Assembly: GCF_013044135.1 (NCBI RefSeq) | Contig: NZ_JABEPP010000001.1 | Location: forward strand, 744,001 to 808,000 | Length of the DNA: 64,000 nt | Direction: 5' to 3' | Source: Enterovirga aerilata | GTDB taxonomy: Bacteria > Pseudomonadota > Alphaproteobacteria > Rhizobiales > Beijerinckiaceae | In this document: positions 53,892-61,945 of the stretch, one piece after another | Layout: every line of letters begins with the position of its first letter | Numbering within the stretch: the stretch's first letter is position 1 | Notes under the pieces: model-generated | Seen by the model: only the letters and a program-made list of their open reading frames with translations | What the model was told of the DNA's origin: nothing | Databases searched by the model: none | Program-made: the position numbers and the translations under genes

Positions 53892-54422
53892 ATGCGATCT
53901 CATCTCGAGCCGAAGGCCATGGCGAAGGCCCTGCGCAACGCCTTGCAGGAGCGCGGGATCACCATAACCCACAGCGAAGCCCTGGAAATCGTCGCCGCGC
54001 AGCACGGCCTTGCGAGCTGGAACGTCCTTGCGGCGGCGCGAGGCGCGCCTGCCGAGGATGAGGTGCGGTTTTATGAGACCTGCCCGATCCTGCGCATCTT
54101 CGACGAAGGCCTCGCGAAGGAATTCTACGTCGATTTTCTCGGCTTCCACCTGGATTGGGAGCACCGGTTCGGGGAGAACTTCCCGCTCTATGTCCAGGTG
54201 TCGCGGGCGGGGCTGATCCTGCATCTCAGCGGCCACCACGGCGATGAGACGCCCGGCTCGACCGTGTTCGTCCGCATGCACGGCGTCGAGGCGTTCCAGG
54301 CGGAGCTCCTGCGCAAGGAGTACAAGCACAACAAGCCTGGGGTGGAGGACGTGCCCTGGGGCCGGGTGATGACGGTGACCGACCCGTTCGGCAACCGTAT
54401 CCGGTTCTGCGAGGACAACTGA
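53892..54422 (+). CDS. Glyoxalase superfamily protein with N-terminal helical domain
   Basis: 176 residues. The first 50 (KAMAKALRNALQERGITITH, then the SEALEIVAAQHGLASWNVLAA segment) match the small helical domain found before VOC domains in some alphaproteobacteria. The rest is a bleomycin-resistance-like VOC fold: CPILRIFDEGLAKEFYVDFLGF, LYVQVSRAGLILHLSGHHGD, VTDPFGNRIRFCE. ATG 53892 follows GAGGAAGG at good distance. The metal site is not obvious, so it may bind a ligand or a toxic small molecule rather than catalyse. Unlike its right-hand neighbours it is intact. Confidence 0.8.
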   Translation: MRSHLEPKAMAKALRNALQERGITITHSEALEIVAAQHGLASWNVLAAARGAPAEDEVRFYETCPILRIFDEGLAKEFYVDFLGFHLDWEHRFGENFPLYVQVSRAGLILHLSGHHGDETPGSTVFVRMHGVEAFQAELLRKEYKHNKPGVEDVPWGRVMTVTDPFGNRIRFCEDN

Positions 54423-54535
54423 GACAACCGACGCCGAAGCCGTTCCTGATTGTGGTCGGGAGCGGAGCGGCGGCGCGGGTGATTGGAGAAGGCCGGCCCT
54501 CTTGGGACGGCCGTGGCGTCGTGCAAGAAGGCGTC

Positions 54536-55017
54536 ATGGAAACCGACGCACGCTGCGAGCGCGAGGAGGCGCCTGGCTTCCTCGCAAATCAGGTTGCTCG
54601 GCTGTTCATCCGGGGCGTCGACCGCGACTTGGCCCCATCGGGCTCTCGGTGGCGCATCTGTCGCCCCTGCTTCTCCTTGCCGAGCAAGGATCTCTCTTGC
54701 AACGCGACCTCGTCCGCCAGTCTCCCAGCGGGCAGCCGGCGATGGTCGCGACCCTCTCGCGTCTCGAGAGAGCCGGCTTGATCGAACGGCGGCAGCACGA
54801 TCGCGACCGGCGCGCCGTGCTGATCCAGTTGACGGCTGCGGGTCGCGAGGCGGTGAGGGCGGCCGGTTCGGCGTTGGCGGCTGCGAACGAGAAGGCTCTG
54901 ATCGGCTTCGTACCCGCCGATCGCAAGCTCGCCATCGAGTTCCTGAAACGAATGGCGTCCAACCTCGGAAGGGCGACTAGATATATCAATATTGATATAT
55001 TTTCTCTTCAGCTATAG
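54536..55017 (+). pseudogene. MarR-family regulator with a frameshift
   Basis: The reading from ATG 54536 (METDARCEREEAPGFLANQV ... RGVDRDLAP) is a good MarR N-terminus. The frame then leaves the family and the homology continues one frame over as IGLSVAHLSPLLLLAEQGSL, MVATLSRLERAGLIERR and HDRDRRAVLIQLTAAGREAV, the MarR winged helix. The break lies at the CCCC near 54637-54640; adding one base there joins the two halves into one chain of about 160 residues. A protein from the second frame alone would lack the first helix. The last codons overlap a perfect palindrome at 54981. It faces the FAD monooxygenase gene it probably controlled. Confidence 0.78.
54981..55000. promoter_or_regulatory. 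Perfect 20-bp palindrome, probable MarR operator
   Basis: ATATATCAATATTGATATAT is identical to its own reverse complement. It is a strikingly AT-rich island in GC-rich DNA, 55 bases before the FAD monooxygenase ATG and inside the last codons of marR. MarR proteins bind such palindromes, so it is a natural operator for the downstream gene. Confidence 0.65.
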
Positions 55018-55055
55018 AGCGCTCCGGTGCTGTCTCCCACGGCGCCGGAGGGTTC

Positions 55056-55622
55056 ATGGCTCATCGCGTTCTGGTCACCGGCGCGAGCATCGCCGGCTGC
55101 ACGGCGGCATGGTGGCTTTCGCATCTCGGAAATGAGGTCACGGTCGTCGAACGGACGGCCGAGTTCCGGGATGGAGGGCAGAACATCGACGTGCGGGGCA
55201 TCGGCCGCGAAGTGCTGAGGCGGATGGGACTCGAGCAGCGCGTCCTCGAGTGCGGCACCGGCGAAACGGGAACGGCTTGGGTCGATGGCGATGGCCGTAT
55301 CGTCGCGCAATTCACGACCGACGAGCTGGGCGGGGACGGGCCCACGGCCGAGATGGAGATCCTGCGGGGTGACCTGGCGCGTGTGCTCTACGAAGCCGCG
55401 CGCGACACCGTAGAGTTCCGCTTCGGAGACAGCATCAGGGGTCAGGGCATCCCTAAGATCGCTCCGAAGCTCGCGAACCCGAAGACCCGGCTCGGCATCC
55501 GCCTCCTCCACGCCGCCTTGCGGATCGCCAGCACCCGAGGCGTCCGCCTCATCGCGGGCCGCCTCTTCTCCCGTCCGCCGAAGGCACCCGACATCTCGGT
55601 GTACGAACATCCAGCGGGGTGA
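55056..55622 (+). pseudogene. FAD-dependent monooxygenase with an internal deletion
   Basis: The N-terminal 125 residues are a TetX/PHBH-like FAD monooxygenase: HRVLVTGASIAGCTAAWWL (dinucleotide fold), VVERTAEFRDGGQNIDVRG, EMEILRGDLARVLYEAA. After EFRFGDSI the sequence jumps to RGQGIPKIAPKLANPKTRLG and a C-terminal helix, giving 188 residues in place of the usual 370-400. The middle part, with the second FAD motif (GD...P) and the substrate domain, is missing in frame. The enzyme should be inactive. It is preceded by the marR operator. Confidence 0.75.
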
Positions 55623-55707
55623 AATCCACCAGCGTCCGCTCCTCCTTCTGCCGAAGGTGACAAGCGGCCGGGCATCGGGCAGGTAAGGTGCCCCGTCAGG
55701 AGCCCCC

Positions 55708-55971
55708 ATGCGCCGTCTCGCGATCCTCAGCCTCGTCCTGCCGCTCGCGACGCCGAGCCTGGCGGCGTTCCCGTGCGACGAGCTCTGGGGCGAGCGCAAC
55801 GCCGTCTATGCCGATGCGGGCTACTGCTTTCGGACCGCGCGCGGTATCGCGGCCTTCGGCAATGCGGGCTGCCGCTACGACGACATCCGCGATGTCCCGC
55901 TCTCCGCCCGCGATCGCGCCAAGGTGAACGAGATCGTGCGGCAGGAGCGGGAGAACGGGTGCCGGGGGTAG
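55708..55971 (+). CDS. Secreted YARHG-domain protein, 87 aa
   Basis: Signal peptide MRRLAILSLVLPLATPSLAA, then FPCDELWGERNAVYADAGYCF and RTARGIAAFGNAGCRYDD, the YARHG pattern, with four cysteines likely paired. It ends in a charged helix (SARDRAKVNEIVRQEREN). YARHG domains are extracellular and of unknown function. ATG 55708 begins the signal peptide. Confidence 0.75.
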   Translation: MRRLAILSLVLPLATPSLAAFPCDELWGERNAVYADAGYCFRTARGIAAFGNAGCRYDDIRDVPLSARDRAKVNEIVRQERENGCRG

Positions 55972-56280
55972 GGCGCGACGATCGTCGGCCTTCCCCGGTC
56001 CGGGGTTTGGTTGGCCTGCGATGCCAAAGAGCGGGTGAATGGGTCGAGGAGCGCGGGACGCCGAAACGCCCGATCGGTTCTTATTAGAGGAGCCTTTCGG
56101 CGTTCCCACGGTGCATATTCCCATCTTCGTCATGACCGGGCTTGGCCCGGCCATCCACGAAAGACGCCGCGACAGGACTCAACCTTCGACGTCACGGCCA
56201 CGGACAGACGTGGATGGCCGGGTCAAGCCCGGCCATGACGAGGCGGTTGCTAGTTCGGTTGCAAGAACTACGCTGTTCTC
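55972..56280. other. Intergenic region with one 111-bp repeat
   Basis: 309 bases between the YARHG gene and the GIY-YIG gene. Its right part, 56129-56239, is the first of two repeats that bracket the GIY-YIG gene; the left part shows no recognisable gene. The 41 bases between repeat and start codon must contain the translation signals of the nuclease. Confidence 0.6.
56129..56239. repeat. 111-bp repeat with terminal inverted repeats, left copy
   Basis: The element has 31-bp terminal inverted repeats beginning GTCATGACCGGGCTTGGCCC (two mismatches between the two ends) around a 49-bp middle. Each terminal repeat contains its own hairpin, CCGGGC-TTG-GCCCGG. It is the same length and orientation as the copy at 56583 and differs from it at only 5 of 111 positions. 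Confidence 0.92.
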
Positions 56281-56580
56281 GTGTCTGGCAGCGTCTACAT
56301 CGTCACGAACCGGCCGAACGGCATCCTCTACACGGGCGTTACGGCGGTTCTTCCCCGTCGTATCTTCGAGCATCGCGAGGGGCGCGGCAGCATCTTCACG
56401 CGGCGCTACGGCCTCACTCGGCTCGTCTGGTACGAGCACCACGACGACATTCGCGCAGCCATTCAGCGCGAAAGCAACATGAAGCACTACCCACGTGCCT
56501 GGAAGGTCAGGTTGATCCTGGAGATGAACCCAAACTGGGATGATCTCTACGAGACGCTCAATGGCGCGCCGCTCACCTGA
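56281..56580 (+). CDS. GIY-YIG nuclease family protein, 99 aa
   Basis: Single-domain GIY-YIG endonuclease of the small COG2827 type. The core is VYIVTNRPNG (Tyr6) and LYTGV (Tyr17, in place of the second YIG), then RRIFEHREGRG with Arg and His and IQRESNMKHYPRAWK with the metal-binding Glu64. It ends in NPNWDDLYETL. These are the residues of active family members. It begins at GTG 56281, 42 bases after the left repeat, and its TGA ends 2 bases before the right repeat. Biological role unknown; family members often accompany mobile or repeated DNA. Confidence 0.88.
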   Translation: MSGSVYIVTNRPNGILYTGVTAVLPRRIFEHREGRGSIFTRRYGLTRLVWYEHHDDIRAAIQRESNMKHYPRAWKVRLILEMNPNWDDLYETLNGAPLT

Positions 56581-56582
56581 AC

Positions 56583-56693
56583 GTCATGGCCGGGCTTGGC
56601 CCGGCCATCCACGAAAGACGCCGCGACGGGACTCAACCTTCGACGTCACGCCCACGGATAGACGTGGATGGCCGGGCCAAGCCCGGCCATGAC
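56583..56693. repeat. 111-bp repeat with terminal inverted repeats, right copy
   Basis: Direct repeat of the left copy (56129-56239). Its 31-bp ends are perfect inverted repeats of each other, starting GTCATGGCCGGGCTTGGCCC. It begins 2 bases after the GIY-YIG stop and ends 18 bases before the convergent dehydratase gene's stop, so it may also act as 3' structure for both genes. Confidence 0.92.
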
Positions 56694-56711
56694 GGCGTGA
56701 GGTGAAGGCCC

Positions 56712-58229
56712 TCACATCACCGCGCCGATCTGCCAGGGCACGAACTCCGCGTCGCCGTAGCCCAGCTCCTCGCTCTTCGTGTGTTCTCCGGAGGCCACGG
56801 CGAGGATCTTGGCGAAGATCTCGCGGCCTTTCTCCTCGACCGGAACGCCTTCGAGGACGGGCCCGCAATCGATGTCCATGTCGTCGATCATGCGGCGGTA
56901 GATGTCGGAATTCGTCGCGAGCTTGATCGAGGGCGCGGGCTTGGCCCCGAAGGCCGAGCCGCGGCCGGTCGTGAAGCAGATGAGGTTCGCGCCGCCCGCG
57001 ACCTGCCCCGTCGCCGCGACGGGGTCGTAGCCGGGCGTGTCCATGTAGACGAAGCCGTGCTCGGTCACCGGCTCGGCATATTCGTAGACGGCGCGCAGCG
57101 TCGCGCGCCCACCCTTCGCGGCGGCGCCGAGCGACTTCTCGAGGATCGTCGTCAGCCCGCCCGCCTTGTTGCCGGGGGAGGGGTTGTTGTTCATCTCGCC
57201 GCCGTTCCTGGAGGTGTATTCCTCCCACCAGCGGATGCGGGAGACGAGCTTCTCGCCCACCTCGCGCGTGGCGGCCCGGCGGGTGAGGAGGTGCTCCGCG
57301 CCGTAGATCTCGGGCGTTTCGCTGAGGATCGAGGTGCCGCCGTTCTTCACCAGGATGTCGGACGCGACGCCGAGAGCGGGGTTGGCCGTGAGGGCCGAAT
57401 AGCCGTCCGAGCCGCCGCATTGGAGGGCGAGGACAAGTTCGGAGGCGGGCCGGGTCTCGCGGCGCGCGGCGGCCGCGATCGGCAGCATGTCGCGGATGGC
57501 GGCGACGATCGCCTCGACGGTCTTCTTCGTTCCGCCCGTCTCCTGGATCGTGAGGGTGCGGAAGGTGTCGGATTCGGTGAGCCCGTATTCCTGCTTCATG
57601 CGGCCGATCTGGAAGACCTCGCAGCCGAGGCCGACCATGACGATGCCGGCGAAGTTCGGGTGGCTCGCATAGCCCCATTGGGTGCGGCGCAGGACCTCGA
57701 AGCCTTCGCCATAGGCGGCATGGCCGCAGCCCGTCCCGTGGACGATGGCGACGACACCGTCGATCCCCGGGTACTCCGCGAGCAGGCCCGAGCGCTCCAT
57801 GGCATTGGCGGCGAAGCGCGCCACGGAGGCGGAGCAGTTCACGCTCGTCAGGATGCCGATGTAGTTCCGCGTGCCCGTCCTGCCGGAGGCGCGGCGAAAA
57901 CCCTGGAAGGTGGCGCGCTCGGGCTCCGGCAGGAGGCCGTCGTCGCGGGCGTCCTCGGCGAAGCGGTAGTCGCGCTCGAAATCGTGCAGCCCGACATTGT
58001 GCTCGTGCACCCATTCGCCGAGCGCGACGTGTGTCTTCGCAAAGCCGATGATCTGGCCGAACTTCTTCACCGGCTCGCCTTCCCGGATGGGAAGGATCGC
58101 CATCTTGTGGCCCTTCATGATCTTCTGGCGGGCCGTGATGCCGTGGGCGGTGTCGCCCGCCTGGACCACGTCGACGGCGACCACGACGTTGTCCTCGCTG
58201 CCCAGATGGATCACGCGCGGCGCGTTCAT
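56712..58229 (-). CDS. UxaA/GarD-family sugar-acid dehydratase
   Basis: Iron-dependent dehydratase, 505 residues, of the altronate/galactarate dehydratase family. The N-terminal SAF domain covers about 1-100 (ARQKIMKGHKMAILPIREGE, VHEHNVG). The catalytic part has RNYIGILTSVNCSASVARFA, GTGCGHAAYGEGFEVLRR, LQCGGSDGYSALTANPALG and FTTGRGSAFGAKPAPSIKLA, with the cysteines that carry metal. It removes water from an aldonic or aldaric acid to give a 2-keto-3-deoxy acid. A KDG-type kinase 2.5 kb away would use such a product, which favours altronate; galactarate cannot be excluded. Long form with both domains. Confidence 0.9.
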   Translation of the reverse strand: MNAPRVIHLGSEDNVVVAVDVVQAGDTAHGITARQKIMKGHKMAILPIREGEPVKKFGQIIGFAKTHVALGEWVHEHNVGLHDFERDYRFAEDARDDGLLPEPERATFQGFRRASGRTGTRNYIGILTSVNCSASVARFAANAMERSGLLAEYPGIDGVVAIVHGTGCGHAAYGEGFEVLRRTQWGYASHPNFAGIVMVGLGCEVFQIGRMKQEYGLTESDTFRTLTIQETGGTKKTVEAIVAAIRDMLPIAAAARRETRPASELVLALQCGGSDGYSALTANPALGVASDILVKNGGTSILSETPEIYGAEHLLTRRAATREVGEKLVSRIRWWEEYTSRNGGEMNNNPSPGNKAGGLTTILEKSLGAAAKGGRATLRAVYEYAEPVTEHGFVYMDTPGYDPVAATGQVAGGANLICFTTGRGSAFGAKPAPSIKLATNSDIYRRMIDDMDIDCGPVLEGVPVEEKGREIFAKILAVASGEHTKSEELGYGDAEFVPWQIGAVM

Positions 58230-58321
58230 GGCGAGTTCATTCCTTCCTTTGGAAGCATTCCATACGGCGTTTCAGGGCGCGATGCGAACGACATCGGGCC
58301 GCGCCGCAGGGGGGCGGACAC

Positions 58322-58927
58322 ATGTCAGCGGCGACCGCCGGCGCAAGGCCGGCGCTGAATATCTGGGACGATCACTGGGATTTCCGTCCGGAGGATTGCC
58401 CCTGCGACGTGGATTTCGTCGCCTGGCTCGACGAGCAGGGCATCCGGGACGCCGCGATCTATCATTTCGGGACCGGCGGGCATCACCATGTCGGGATCGA
58501 ATGCGCCCGGCCGGAGCGGCGCAACCACGTCCTCGCCATCACGGCCGCCCCGCGCGAGCACGAGGCCTTCGTGCGGCTCGCCATGGCGCGTCCGGAGGTG
58601 CTGCGCTTCTACAACGCGGTCTTCGGCGACATCTATCTCCTGAACGAGCGGCTCGTGCCCGAACTCGACGTCGTCACGCTCTTCCACCTCTGCGAGTTCA
58701 GGGGGCCCGCGAACGACGCCTATGGCGCGCTGACCGATCTGGAGGTCCTGCAGATCCTCACGCGCCGGCTCAGGCCCGGCGGCCACGCGCTGTTCTTCCC
58801 CGGCTCCTTCGCCTGGGACAGGGCGAACGACAGCGCCAAGGATGTCGTCGCCGCATGGGAGCGCGAGGGCGGCGTCGAGCCGGTCGGCAGGTTCCGCTCG
58901 CTCCTGGTCTACCGGAAGGCGCAGTAG
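58322..58927 (+). CDS. Uncharacterised protein, possible divergent methyltransferase
   Basis: 201 residues with no firm family. It opens with WDDHWDFRPEDCPCDVDFVAW. IYHFGTGGHHHVGIECA (about 41-57) looks like a degenerate SAM-binding motif I, LDVVTLFHLCEF could be motif IV and LRPGGHALFFPGS motif VI, so a Rossmann methyltransferase-like fold is possible. The His run could bind metal. It is divergent from the sugar-acid dehydratase, with 92 bases between. Function unknown. Confidence 0.6.
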   Translation: MSAATAGARPALNIWDDHWDFRPEDCPCDVDFVAWLDEQGIRDAAIYHFGTGGHHHVGIECARPERRNHVLAITAAPREHEAFVRLAMARPEVLRFYNAVFGDIYLLNERLVPELDVVTLFHLCEFRGPANDAYGALTDLEVLQILTRRLRPGGHALFFPGSFAWDRANDSAKDVVAAWEREGGVEPVGRFRSLLVYRKAQ

Positions 58928-58940
58928 CGGCTCGCCCGCT

Positions 58941-59126
58941 TCAAGCGGCGATGGCGATGTCCTCGATATCGGCCGACGGAGCGGCCACACTTCCGGTCGC
59001 GCATTTCCACCCTTCGATCCAGAGCATGTGCTCCGGGGAGCCGACCGGATAAGGGCAGATATCGGCAGGAAGGCCGTCCAGCCCCGCCTTGGCTCCCTCG
59101 TTCAGGAACTTGGTTCGATCGAACAT
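58941..59126 (-). CDS. Ribosome modulation factor-like small protein, 61 aa
   Basis: Small protein opening MFDRTKFLNEGAKAGLDGLP followed by ADICPYPVGSPEHMLWIEGW. The pattern A-x-x-G-x(3)-CPYP-x(5)-W-x-x-GW is that of the Rmf/CrpP-like group, whose founder dimerises stationary-phase ribosomes. ATG 59126 is chosen because homology begins there; the longer frame has no family match. Convergent with the 58322 gene. Could equally be an uncharacterised paralogue with another partner. Confidence 0.65.
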   Translation of the reverse strand: MFDRTKFLNEGAKAGLDGLPADICPYPVGSPEHMLWIEGWKCATGSVAAPSADIEDIAIAA

Positions 59127-59269
59127 GGCGGCGTTCCCTGCTTGTTTTCGGATGGAAACGTGGAGGCGGCCGGTTCGGATCCCGGCTGCCACGTGCAGCC
59201 GCTGAGGATCAGGCGGGGGCGTCGCCTCCGCGACTTGCCCGGAGAGCGACACCGCGCCATGAGGACGGG

Positions 59270-60751
59270 ATGTCGATCCATGCCGTCCCGCCGCTCACCG
59301 ATGCGCCCGCGCAGGTGCTTCTGGCGCATCTCGCCGAGCGGCTCGGCGCCGCCCATGTCCGGACCGATCCGGACGAGATCGCGCTGCATCTGCGCGAGGA
59401 GCGCGGCCTCTATACCGGCACCGCGCTCGCGGTGGTGCGGCCGGGCTCGACGGAGGAGGTCGCCTTCGTGGTGCGCGAATGCGCGGCCGCCGGGGTCGCG
59501 ATCGTGCCGCAGGGCGGGAATACCGGCCTCGTCGGCGGCGGCGTGCCCTATGGCGGGATCGTGCTCTCGCTCGCGCGGCTGAACCGCATCCGCGAGCTGG
59601 ACGCCGTCAACGCGACCATGGTGGCGGAGGCGGGCTGCGTGCTGGCGGATGTGCAGCGCGCGGCCGCAGAGGCCGGCCTGCTCTTTCCCCTGTCCCTGCC
59701 GTCCGAAGGCTCGTGCCGCATCGGCGGGAACCTGGCGACGAATGCGGGCGGCACCGCGGTCCTGCGCTACGGCAATGCCCGCGAGCTCGCGCTCGGCCTC
59801 GAGGTCGTGCTCGCCGACGGCCGGATCTGGAACGGGCTCACGGCGCTCCGCAAGGACAACACGGGCTACGACCTCAAGAACCTCTTCATGGGTTCCGAAG
59901 GCACGCTCGGCATCATCACGGCGGCCGTGCTGAAGCTGTTCCCGGGCATCCGCTCGCGCGCGACGGCCTTCGTGGGGCTCGCCTCGCCGCACGACGCGCT
60001 CAGGCTGTTCGAGCGGCTGCGCGCCGCAGCGGGTGCGGAGCTCACGGCCTTCGAGTACATGCCGCGCTTCGCGCTGGAGATCGTGCTGCGCCACCACGCC
60101 GCGGCCGTGAGGCCGCTGGCGGGCGAGCATCATTCCTACGGGCTGATCGAGCTCGCCTCGCCGCAGCAGGATGCGGATCTCGCGGGCATCTTCGAGGAGG
60201 TGGTCGGGGCGGCGATCGAGGACGGGCTCGTCGAGGACGCCACCATCGCGTCCTCGGATGCGCAGCGACTCGCGCTCTGGGACCTGCGCGAGCGGCTCTC
60301 GGAGGTGCAGCGCTACGAGGGCGGCTCCATCAAGCACGACGTCGCGGTCCCGGTCTCGCGCGTCGCCGAGTTCATCGATCAGGCGACCGCGGCCTGCGAG
60401 AGCGAGATGCCCGGCGTGCGCGTCTGCGCTTTCGGGCATTTCGGGGACGGCAACATCCACTTCAACCTGTCCCAGCCGGTCGGCATGGACAGGAACGCCT
60501 TCCTGGCCGCCTGGGAGACCTTCAACCGCATCGTGCACGACATCGTGCGCGAGATGCACGGCTCCATCTCGGCCGAGCACGGGATCGGGCTCATCAAGCG
60601 CGACGAACTCCCGCACTACAAGGACCCGGTCGCGCTCGATCTGATGTTCACCCTGAAGCGCGCGCTCGATCCGGCCAACATCCTCAATCCGGGCAAGGTG
60701 CTGGCCCTCGGCGAGAACCTGCCCGACGCGCTGCCCGCCGCGGGCGCCTGA
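59270..60751 (+). CDS. FAD-binding 2-hydroxyacid dehydrogenase (GlcD/D2HGDH-like)
   Basis: FAD-linked oxidase of 493 residues. The PCMH FAD domain includes VPQGGNTGLVGGGVPYGGIV (about 84-103) and SLPSEGSCRIGGNLATNAGG. The C-terminal domain has FGHFGDGNIHFNLSQP, SAEHGIGLIKRDEL and DPANILNPGK. It matches D-2-hydroxyglutarate/glycolate-type enzymes rather than the D-lactate type at 881. Its stop and the kinase ATG are 1 base apart, so the two are coupled; it may oxidise a hydroxy acid linked to sugar-acid breakdown. Exact substrate open. Confidence 0.92.
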   Translation: MSIHAVPPLTDAPAQVLLAHLAERLGAAHVRTDPDEIALHLREERGLYTGTALAVVRPGSTEEVAFVVRECAAAGVAIVPQGGNTGLVGGGVPYGGIVLSLARLNRIRELDAVNATMVAEAGCVLADVQRAAAEAGLLFPLSLPSEGSCRIGGNLATNAGGTAVLRYGNARELALGLEVVLADGRIWNGLTALRKDNTGYDLKNLFMGSEGTLGIITAAVLKLFPGIRSRATAFVGLASPHDALRLFERLRAAAGAELTAFEYMPRFALEIVLRHHAAAVRPLAGEHHSYGLIELASPQQDADLAGIFEEVVGAAIEDGLVEDATIASSDAQRLALWDLRERLSEVQRYEGGSIKHDVAVPVSRVAEFIDQATAACESEMPGVRVCAFGHFGDGNIHFNLSQPVGMDRNAFLAAWETFNRIVHDIVREMHGSISAEHGIGLIKRDELPHYKDPVALDLMFTLKRALDPANILNPGKVLALGENLPDALPAAGA

Positions 60752-60752
60752 G

Positions 60753-61694
60753 ATGCCCGGGCCCGATCTCGACCTCCTCGCCTTCGGCGAGCCCCTGATG
60801 GAATTCGCCGAGATCACCCGGGAGGGCGAGCGTCTCTACCTGCCCGGGCATGGCGGCGACACGTCCAACGTCGCGATCGCGGCGGCGCGCTGCGGGGCGC
60901 GGGCCGCGTTCTTCTCGCATCTCGGCGACGACGCCTTCGGGCGCGGCTTCCTCGACCTGTGGGACGGGGAGGGGATTGACCGGTCTTCCGTGGTCGTCCG
61001 GAACGACCTCCGGACCGGCATCTACTTCATCTCCTACGGCCCGGACGGGCACGAGTTCAGCTATTTCCGCGCCGGCTCTGCCGCGAGCCTCGTCGGGCCC
61101 GACGACCTGCCGGTCGACCTCATTGCAGGCGCCAAGGTGCTGCATGTCTCGGGCATCAGCCAGGCGATCTCGGCCTCCTGCGCGGATGCGGTCTTCGCGG
61201 CGATCCGGCACGCCAAGGCGAACGGCCGCCTCGTCTGCTACGATACCAATCTCCGGCTCGCGCTCTGGCCGCTCGACCGGGCCCGCGCCGTCATCCACGC
61301 GGCGGTCGCGCTCTGCGACATCGCCCGGCCGGGCCTCGACGATGCGAGAAAGCTCACCGGGCTCGAGAAGCCGGACGCGATCGCCGATTTCTACCTCGGT
61401 CTCGGCCCCGGCATCGTCGCCATGACGCTCGGCAAGGACGGGACGCTCGTCGCGACCCCGCAGGAGCGCCGCCTCGTCCCGACCCGCAAGGTCGAGGCGG
61501 TGGACGCCTCCGGGGCCGGCGACACCTTCGGGGGCGCGTTCCTGTCGGAATGGCTGCGGACGGGCGATCCCTTCCGGGCGGCCGCGTTCGGCAACGCCGC
61601 CGCGGCGCTGAAGACGCTCGGCTACGGGGCGGTCGCACCGATGCCGCGGCGGGAGGCGGTGGAGAGGTTCCTGGCGGAGGGCGCGGGCGCGTAG
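60753..61694 (+). CDS. PfkB sugar kinase, 2-keto-3-deoxygluconate kinase-like
   Basis: Ribokinase-family enzyme, 313 residues. It opens [14 protein letters not shown], and [17 protein letters not shown] (about 31-47) is the N-terminal PfkB signature. The C-terminal signature [19 protein letters not shown] has the catalytic base D257. The N-terminal GGDTSNVA and [11 protein letters not shown] are typical of KDG kinases, which phosphorylate 2-keto-3-deoxygluconate for the Entner-Doudoroff route. It follows the FAD dehydrogenase by one base and is near a sugar-acid dehydratase that could make KDG. Confidence 0.88.
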   Translation: MPGPDLDLLAFGEPLMEFAEITREGERLYLPGHGGDTSNVAIAAARCGARAAFFSHLGDDAFGRGFLDLWDGEGIDRSSVVVRNDLRTGIYFISYGPDGHEFSYFRAGSAASLVGPDDLPVDLIAGAKVLHVSGISQAISASCADAVFAAIRHAKANGRLVCYDTNLRLALWPLDRARAVIHAAVALCDIARPGLDDARKLTGLEKPDAIADFYLGLGPGIVAMTLGKDGTLVATPQERRLVPTRKVEAVDASGAGDTFGGAFLSEWLRTGDPFRAAAFGNAAAALKTLGYGAVAPMPRREAVERFLAEGAGA

Positions 61695-61704
61695 CCGCGC
61701 GGGA

Positions 61705-61809
61705 TCAGGCGGGGAGCAGCGTCTCGCAGACGGCGACGACCAGGATTGCGGAGACGAGAACGGCGAGCACGATACGCAGCACGAGAGCGGGATCCGGAAC
61801 GACAATCAA
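61705..61809 (-). CDS. Possible tiny membrane peptide, 34 aa
   Basis: A short frame from TTG reads [20 protein letters not shown] and ends ETLLPA; it is one hydrophobic helix. It is convergent with the kinase gene, with 10 bases between. No good ribosome site is visible and the start is non-ATG, so it could be chance. Listed because single-helix peptides are often missed. Confidence 0.25.
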   Translation of the reverse strand: MIVVPDPALVLRIVLAVLVSAILVVAVCETLLPA

Positions 61810-61945
61810 AGCCGAACGCCCGGACCGCGACTTCGTTCGCGCCCGCGACGCTCCTTCGCAGCTCCGCCGCATCTGGAGCCCGCCGTCCGGATGTCCTAAG
61901 ACGCGGCCCGACCCGGCGCCCGGACGGGCGCCACGGAGGAGACGC

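Noticed and set aside
53573-53893. Frames on both strands in the 424-base gap
   Set aside because: No homology, no ribosome site, composition of random GC-rich translation.
56129-56693. Two repeats as a minimal CRISPR array
   Set aside because: Units are 111 bp with inverted ends and a 343-bp coding interval; there is no spacer periodicity and no cas gene.
56129-56693. A classical insertion sequence or composite transposon
   Set aside because: No DDE or HUH transposase, no evident target-site duplication; the only gene is a GIY-YIG nuclease.
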